In this document: in pieces, positions 38,953-42,506 of the stretch
Position numbering within the stretch: position 1 is the stretch's first letter
Layout: each line of letters starts with the position of its first letter
Made by a program: the position numbers and the translations under genes
Source: Phycisphaerales bacterium
GTDB lineage: Bacteria > Planctomycetota > Phycisphaerae > Phycisphaerales > UBA1924
DNA length: 42,506 nt
Direction: 5' to 3'
Assembly: GCA_020831775.1 (NCBI GenBank)
Contig: JAFIFZ010000051.1
Coordinates: 1 to 42,506, forward strand
Notes under the pieces: generated by a model
What the model was told of the DNA's origin: nothing
Database searches by the model: none
Seen by the model: the letters and a program-made list of their open reading frames with translations, nothing else

Positions 38953-39765
38953 TCACCGCCTCCGGCGCAGCATCCCAACCGCCGCGAGCCCGAGCAGCCC
39001 GAGCGTGCCGGGTGTCGGCACAACCGCGAAGCCGTCGATGTTCACGCGGAGTTCCGTCGTCGGGTCGCCGTCGTCGGCGACGCTCAGGCGCACGAAGTAG
39101 ATCTCATCGAGCATCGCCGCCGCGACATCGACGGGGATCCCGCCCCCTGAAGCGCCGTACAGCTCGCGGATCTGCTCAAGGCTCACGCCCGCGAAATCAT
39201 TGAGCGTCAGCGACGGGTCGACGGGCGTGAGGAAGTCGGTCTCGATCTGCCCGCGCACGCCGTCGAATGGGCCGCCGTCGCGGTAGCCCATCGTCGGGAA
39301 CAGCCGAGTATCAATGTCGCCCAGCGAAAAGAAGTCGACGCCGTCGCGGCTGACTTCGATCTGCGCCGAGCCCACGCCGAACATGTCCGGCGGGTCGCCC
39401 ACCGTGCCGCCCCCGGCAAACGCCGCGTTGGCGAAGACGATCAGGTCGACGCCGAACGGGTTGGAAGGGTCGTTCCGGATCGGCGAGTCGAATCGGACAG
39501 TCAGATGACCGCCCTCGCCGATCGACACGATCTCGTCGTTGCCGAAGGGCGGGCTGAAGGGCGACACCACGGCGGCGAACTGCCCGCCGGAGACATTCTC
39601 GCCCGTGAACCGCGTCGGCTCGCCGAGCACGGTCTGGGGGTTGTCAAAGCCCGACGCCGCCGTCGCGCCGGACGCGAACGAGATCACCTCGCTCGCCCAG
39701 GGCGACGCCGAAGCGCCGCCGGCCATCGCGCCCAGCAGGGCGCACGCAAACAAACGGTCTCTCAT
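38953..39765 (-). CDS. PEP-CTERM surface protein, first gene of the cobalamin-riboswitch operon
   Basis: A 270-residue exported protein. The signal peptide ends near ASA (residue 21). The C-terminus VPTPGTLGLLGLAAVGMLRRRR is a PEP-CTERM sorting signal: P-TP motif, hydrophobic helix and Arg cluster, recognised by an exosortase. The body is strand-rich, with core segments TVLGEPTRFTGENVSGGQFA, VSIGEGGHLTVRFDSPI, PFGVDLIVFANAAF and IEVSRDGVDFFSLGDI, a lectin- or discoidin-like pattern (LG.P, SLG.GG, D..VF.N.F, VS.DG) that recurs in planctomycete surface proteins. Ligand unknown. The ATG at 39765 is preferred over an in-frame GTG at 39777. The riboswitch lies upstream, so B12 controls it. A function in corrinoid binding is an inference from this control. 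Confidence 0.85.
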   Translation of the reverse strand: MRDRLFACALLGAMAGGASASPWASEVISFASGATAASGFDNPQTVLGEPTRFTGENVSGGQFAAVVSPFSPPFGNDEIVSIGEGGHLTVRFDSPIRNDPSNPFGVDLIVFANAAFAGGGTVGDPPDMFGVGSAQIEVSRDGVDFFSLGDIDTRLFPTMGYRDGGPFDGVRGQIETDFLTPVDPSLTLNDFAGVSLEQIRELYGASGGGIPVDVAAAMLDEIYFVRLSVADDGDPTTELRVNIDGFAVVPTPGTLGLLGLAAVGMLRRRR

Positions 39766-39920
39766 CTCTCGAACCACTTTCCGCTCGTTCTGCTTCTCGC
39801 GGCAGAACGGTCCCCGCCAAGAACGCCGGGAAACGGCCCGGGCCGTGGCGCTCGCGTGGGCTCGATGTCAGCGGGAGGCAGCTGCGCGGGGACGGGCGCA
39901 AACCAACAGCGCTGACGCCC

Positions 39921-39951
39921 TAAAAAACGCGAGGGCCGTCACAACGCTCTC
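39921..39951 (-). terminator. expression platform of the riboswitch, terminator with U6
   Basis: On the minus strand CGAGAGC near the end of the aptamer can pair with GGCCCTCG, directly followed by CGTTTTTTA. The stem contains mismatches, but the T-run of six is the only such run here. It overlaps the P1/L-end side of the aptamer, as expected for ligand-dependent termination. Confidence 0.45.
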
Positions 39952-40162
39952 GGCAGGTCTTCCGGCTCCGGGCTCGGCGGGTCTCACGCCTTCCCACCCC
40001 GATGTCCGGCTTAACACCGGATCGGCGGCAGTGGCACTTTCACGCCGGGATCTTCCCGGCGAGGAGGCCCGCGTCAGCACCCGTTACGGCGGCGCGTCCG
40101 CGGTGGCTTTTCACCACGCTTCCCTTTTCACCCGGGTTCCCCGGGCACCGAAAGCGAACTCA
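39945..40162 (-). ncRNA. cobalamin (adenosylcobalamin-type) riboswitch
   Basis: Read on the minus strand, this 218-nt element has the conserved features of a B12 riboswitch in order: GGTGCCC with GGGAACCCGGGTGAAAA, then GGGAAGC, GGTGAAAAGCCACC, GCGGACGCGCCGCC, the GCCACTG segment near 40030, GGGAAGGCG, and the B12 box with AAGACCTGCC (plus-strand 39952-39961). Cobalamin riboswitches normally repress B12 transport or synthesis genes when B12 is abundant. This one controls the PEP-CTERM/propeller/pseudopilin/BFD operon that follows. The aptamer starts within a few bases of the transcription start predicted from the -10 box at 40163-40168. Confidence 0.95.
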
Positions 40163-40190
40163 AGGATACACGACCGCTCGGTCCTGTCAA
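40163..40190 (-). promoter_or_regulatory. consensus promoter of the cobalamin-riboswitch operon
   Basis: TTGACA (40190-40185) and TATCCT (40168-40163) are 16 bases apart on the minus strand; the -35 box is perfect and a TG precedes the -10. The spacer has an interrupted palindrome, GACCG-AG-CGGTC. Transcription would begin near 40156, right at the riboswitch. Confidence 0.75.
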
Positions 40191-40230
40191 TGGAGAAGGG
40201 GGTGGGGTGTATGGGGCCGGCCCCGAATCC

Positions 40231-40653
40231 TCAACGCCCCGTCCGCCCCCAGCGATCGATCAGCTCGCTCATCAGGCAGCTGAACGCGTACCCACCGTCG
40301 TTGAAGTGCACGCCGTGCACCTCCGGATGATACTCGTACAGCCCACGGCAGTAGTCCACCGCGTCGTCGACCTCCATGTGGATCACCAGGGGGACGGCCC
40401 CGCCCTTCTTCGCCGCGAGCCGACGGCCGAACTCGTGCGCCCGCTCCTCATCTGTAAACGCGAGCAGGTGGGGCTTGCCCTCGACCGCCGCGACCAGGGG
40501 CTGCATATCTTCTCCCTCGCCGACGCCGATGCAGTACCAGTGCTCCAGCGCCAGGCAGCGCCGCCAGAGCTCGTGCTCGGCGTTCTTGTTGTGGCCCATC
40601 CGGGTCGCGTCGACGAGGTCGTCGAAATCGGTCTGCTCAAAGCCTTCGGTCAT
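40231..40653 (-). CDS. small hypothetical protein, SseB-like
   Basis: A 140-residue soluble protein. The ATG at 40653 gives MTEGFEQTDFDDLVD. A central stretch HWYCIGVGEGEDMQPLVAAV followed by HLLAFTDEERAHEFGRRLAA resembles the N-terminal SseB-type domain, in which a strand with L.FT..E.A is followed by a helix, and the end VHGVHFNDGGYAFSCLMSEL also has helix/strand alternation. The function of this domain is not known. It reads toward the riboswitch promoter (40190) on the same strand; no terminator was recognised in the 40 bases between. Confidence 0.65.
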   Translation of the reverse strand: MTEGFEQTDFDDLVDATRMGHNKNAEHELWRRCLALEHWYCIGVGEGEDMQPLVAAVEGKPHLLAFTDEERAHEFGRRLAAKKGGAVPLVIHMEVDDAVDYCRGLYEYHPEVHGVHFNDGGYAFSCLMSELIDRWGRTGR

Positions 40654-40704
40654 CGCGGCGCTCCTGCGTGCTGCCGCCACGGGGAAGTCCGCGGCAGGGG
40701 CAGT

Positions 40705-41910
40705 CTACAGCGCCGGACCTGAAGCGCCGCCGGCGTTTTTGCCAGGCGAACGGGCCTTGCGCTTGCGCCTCGGCCGCTGGTGGTTGATCAGGCCCCGCAT
40801 CGCTTCGAGCTTGCCGAAGCAGAGCAGCTTGTCCCCGGCCTGCAGCATCGCGCCGGGCCCGGGGTTGGGCGTGACCTTCCTGTCGCGGCTGAGCGTCAGC
40901 ACCACCAGCCCGAGCTCGCCGACCTCCGTCTCGCCGATGGTGCGTCCGGCCAGCCCGCTCTCGGGGCTGATGCGCAGCTCGCCGACGCCGTAGCCCTTGC
41001 TGACCGTCAGCCGCTGGCGGATGTCGATGTCGCCGAACTGCACGCGCTGCTCGGTGTACTCGATGATCGCGTCTGCGACATCGATGCCGGTGGCGTTCTC
41101 GATGCCTTCGAGGCCGGGCGAGGAGTTGACCTCGGTGATCAAGGGCCCGCTCTCGGATTCGAGCATGTCCACGCCCGCGACGCGCAGGCCGAGGATCTGC
41201 GAGGCGCGGACCGCGAGCTCCTCGAGTTCGGGCGTCACCGGCACGATCTCGGTCGATCCGCCCCGGTGCACATTGCTGCGGAACTCGCCGGGCTTGGCGC
41301 GACGGCGCATCGCCGCGATGACGCGCTCGCCGACCACCAGCGCGCGCACATCGCAGCCCCTGCTCTCGGCGATGAACTTCTGGATGAGCACATTCTGCTT
41401 GGCGAGTTTGAGCGTCTCGACGATCGCCTGGGCGGTCTTGACCGATTCGGCCAGCATCACGCCCACGCCCTGCGTCCCTTCGAGGACCTTGATCACCACC
41501 GGGCAGCCGCCCAGCCGCTCGATCGCGCTGGAGACATCGCCCGCGCTGCGCACAAGTTCGGTCGGGGGCATGCCGATCTCGTGGCGGCTGAGCACCTGCA
41601 TCGCGCGGAGCTTGTCGCGGCTGGTCGTTACGCTCGCCGCCGAGTTCAGGCAGAAGACATCCATCTGCTCGAGCTGGCGCAGCACCGCGGCGCCGAAGTA
41701 GGTGATCGACGAGCCGATCCTCGGGATCACCGCGTCGGGCAGCGGGAAGCGCTTGGAGCGGTAGTACAGGTCCGGGCGGACTTCTTCGAGCGAGATCGAG
41801 AACGCCAGCGTGTCGCGGACGATCGTCTCGTGCCCGCGTTTGATGGCCGCTTCGCGCAGGCGGCGCGTGCTGAAGGCCCGGGGCTGTCTTGAAAGGATCG
41901 CGAGTTTCAT
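40705..41910 (-). CDS. rimK: RimK-type ATP-grasp ligase fused to an RCK_C (TrkA-C) domain
   Basis: RimK adds glutamate residues to the C-terminus of ribosomal protein S6 using ATP. Residues 1-300 match RimK: MKLAILSRQPRAFSTRRL, IPRIGSSITYFGAAVLRQLE, TSRDKLRAMQVLSRHEIGMP, GCPVVIKVLEGTQGVGVML (ATP-grasp loop), and the metal motif VDMLESESGPLITEVNSSPG. An extra domain from about 310 (VGELRISPESGLAGRTIGET, ending LQAGDKLLCFGKLEAMRGL) has the RCK_C/TrkA-C pattern, normally found on K+ channel subunits, where it binds small ligands. The tail is basic (RPRRKRKARS). The start ATG at 41910 overlaps the stop of the protease gene by four bases. S6 was not found here, so the substrate is inferred. Confidence 0.85.
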   Translation of the reverse strand: MKLAILSRQPRAFSTRRLREAAIKRGHETIVRDTLAFSISLEEVRPDLYYRSKRFPLPDAVIPRIGSSITYFGAAVLRQLEQMDVFCLNSAASVTTSRDKLRAMQVLSRHEIGMPPTELVRSAGDVSSAIERLGGCPVVIKVLEGTQGVGVMLAESVKTAQAIVETLKLAKQNVLIQKFIAESRGCDVRALVVGERVIAAMRRRAKPGEFRSNVHRGGSTEIVPVTPELEELAVRASQILGLRVAGVDMLESESGPLITEVNSSPGLEGIENATGIDVADAIIEYTEQRVQFGDIDIRQRLTVSKGYGVGELRISPESGLAGRTIGETEVGELGLVVLTLSRDRKVTPNPGPGAMLQAGDKLLCFGKLEAMRGLINHQRPRRKRKARSPGKNAGGASGPAL

Positions 41911-42362
41911 GGGGCGGCGGTCCCGTGCGAGTTGCCGATCAGAAATTTGTGCTCGCTGTCGACGAGCACGCGCCCGCCCAGGGCGCGGCGCCCCAGCAGC
42001 ATCCGGTTGAGCATCCGTTCGCGGTCGACCAGCGAGAGCTCGATCTGGAACGACTGCGGCCCGATCCGCAGCGTCGTACGCACCACCGGGCGCTCGTGGA
42101 TGTGCCCGGTGGTCGGCTTGACGCGTGCGATCCGGACCACATCCGCCTCGGCGACCACATGCGTGCGGGGCCGCCGGCGCCGGATCACCACCTCGAACCT
42201 GGCCCTCGTCGGCGAGAGCAGCTCCAGGTGCTGCACATGGATCGCGCTGAGCTTTGCGCCCGTGTCGAGCTTGGCGATGATCCCGCTGATCCCCCACTCG
42301 GGAAGATCAACACGCTCACGCCAACCCGCGACAACAAGATCGCCCGGCAGCTCGCCGCTCAT
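41907..42362 (-). CDS. retropepsin-like aspartic protease (RimB-type, PF05618)
   Basis: A 151-residue protein of the group long annotated as ATP-dependent zinc protease but whose fold is retropepsin-like. The catalytic motif is AKLDTGAKLSAIHVQHLE (Asp-Thr-Gly), followed by the strand series RARFEVVIRRR and a hydrophobic RMLLGRRALGGRVLVDS flap-side segment. In Pseudomonas the homologue RimB is encoded next to rimK and modulates S6 modification; the four-base overlap with rimK here supports the same partnership. The ATG at 42362 is chosen (two in-frame GTG codons lie just before it); GAGGT lies 4 bases upstream. Confidence 0.8.
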   Translation of the reverse strand: MSGELPGDLVVAGWRERVDLPEWGISGIIAKLDTGAKLSAIHVQHLELLSPTRARFEVVIRRRRPRTHVVAEADVVRIARVKPTTGHIHERPVVRTTLRIGPQSFQIELSLVDRERMLNRMLLGRRALGGRVLVDSEHKFLIGNSHGTAAP

Positions 42363-42460
42363 CACCACCTCAGTGTCGACAGAACGACCCGCCCGACGTC
42401 CGACAGAGACGCCGAAAAAACGGGGCTGACTATAGAGCGGGCAGGGACCCGACCTCCCCC

Positions 42461-42488
42461 TGTGGCACTGGCGGCTTGCCCGCCAGTG
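42461..42488 (+). repeat. 28-bp dispersed palindromic repeat (GTGGCAC family), copy 4
   Basis: TGTGGCACTGGCGG, CTTGCC, CGCCAGTG: identical to copy 2 at 20132. It lies upstream of the protease/rimK pair. Confidence 0.85.
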
Positions 42489-42506
42489 GTTCGAGCCCCG
42501 CTCACG

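Overview
The window is GC-rich chromosomal DNA from a planctomycete, most likely of the class Phycisphaerae. The evidence is the combination of a PEP-CTERM-type surface protein (VPTPGTLGLLGL...RRRR tail), a PQQ-type beta-propeller protein ending in a GC-type dockerin, a planctomycete-style pseudopilin, a DUF1444 protein, frequent GTG/TTG starts and many short dispersed palindromic repeats. Housekeeping genes (fabF, acpP, dprA, lexA, mraZ, rplKAJL, rpoBC) show it is core chromosome, not a plasmid or prophage. No tRNA, rRNA, CRISPR array or complete mobile element was seen; only the 3' end of an IS630-type transposase lies at the left edge.

Layout. 1-2 kb: transposase tail, then acpP-fabF on the minus strand with a plausible promoter. 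2-7 kb: plus-strand genes for a DUF1444 protein, PabA/TrpG amidotransferase, an unknown protein overlapping pabA, a secreted pyroglutamyl-peptidase-like protein with a Ser at the Cys position, and a membrane protein/secreted papain-like protein pair. 7-11.3 kb: Na+/Ca2+ antiporter, SpoIID-like protein, lipoprotein, DprA. 11.3-12.4 kb: a gene-poor stretch with two palindromes, a promoter and several strong hairpins, then lexA with a membrane endonuclease/exonuclease/phosphatase protein. 14-17.7 kb: amidohydrolase, glycosyltransferase, flavin reductase and an orphan mraZ with a four-repeat operator. 17.7-25 kb: a hairpin-rich noncoding stretch, a large secreted alpha-rich protein, a second glycosyltransferase, a lipoprotein and two tandem paralogous secreted proteins.

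25-36.2 kb is the ribosomal protein/RNA polymerase operon rplK-rplA-rplJ-rplL-rpoB-rpoC with an attenuator-like hairpin and internal promoter between rplL and rpoB and a terminator after rpoC. RpoB has Cys at the position of E. coli Arg529 (rifampicin contact), and RpoC has lost three of the four Cys ligands of its second zinc site.

36.3-40.2 kb, minus strand, is the most interesting unit. A consensus promoter (TTGACA, 16 bp, TATCCT) drives a cobalamin riboswitch with a U6 tract, followed by a PEP-CTERM surface protein, a secreted beta-propeller/dockerin protein, a type II pseudopilin and a BFD-like [2Fe-2S] protein. No known B12 biosynthesis or transport gene is in the operon, so these four proteins are candidates for a previously undescribed planctomycete surface system for corrinoid capture and handling. 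The window ends with a small SseB-like protein, a RimK ATP-grasp ligase fused to an RCK_C domain and a retropepsin-like RimB-type protease.
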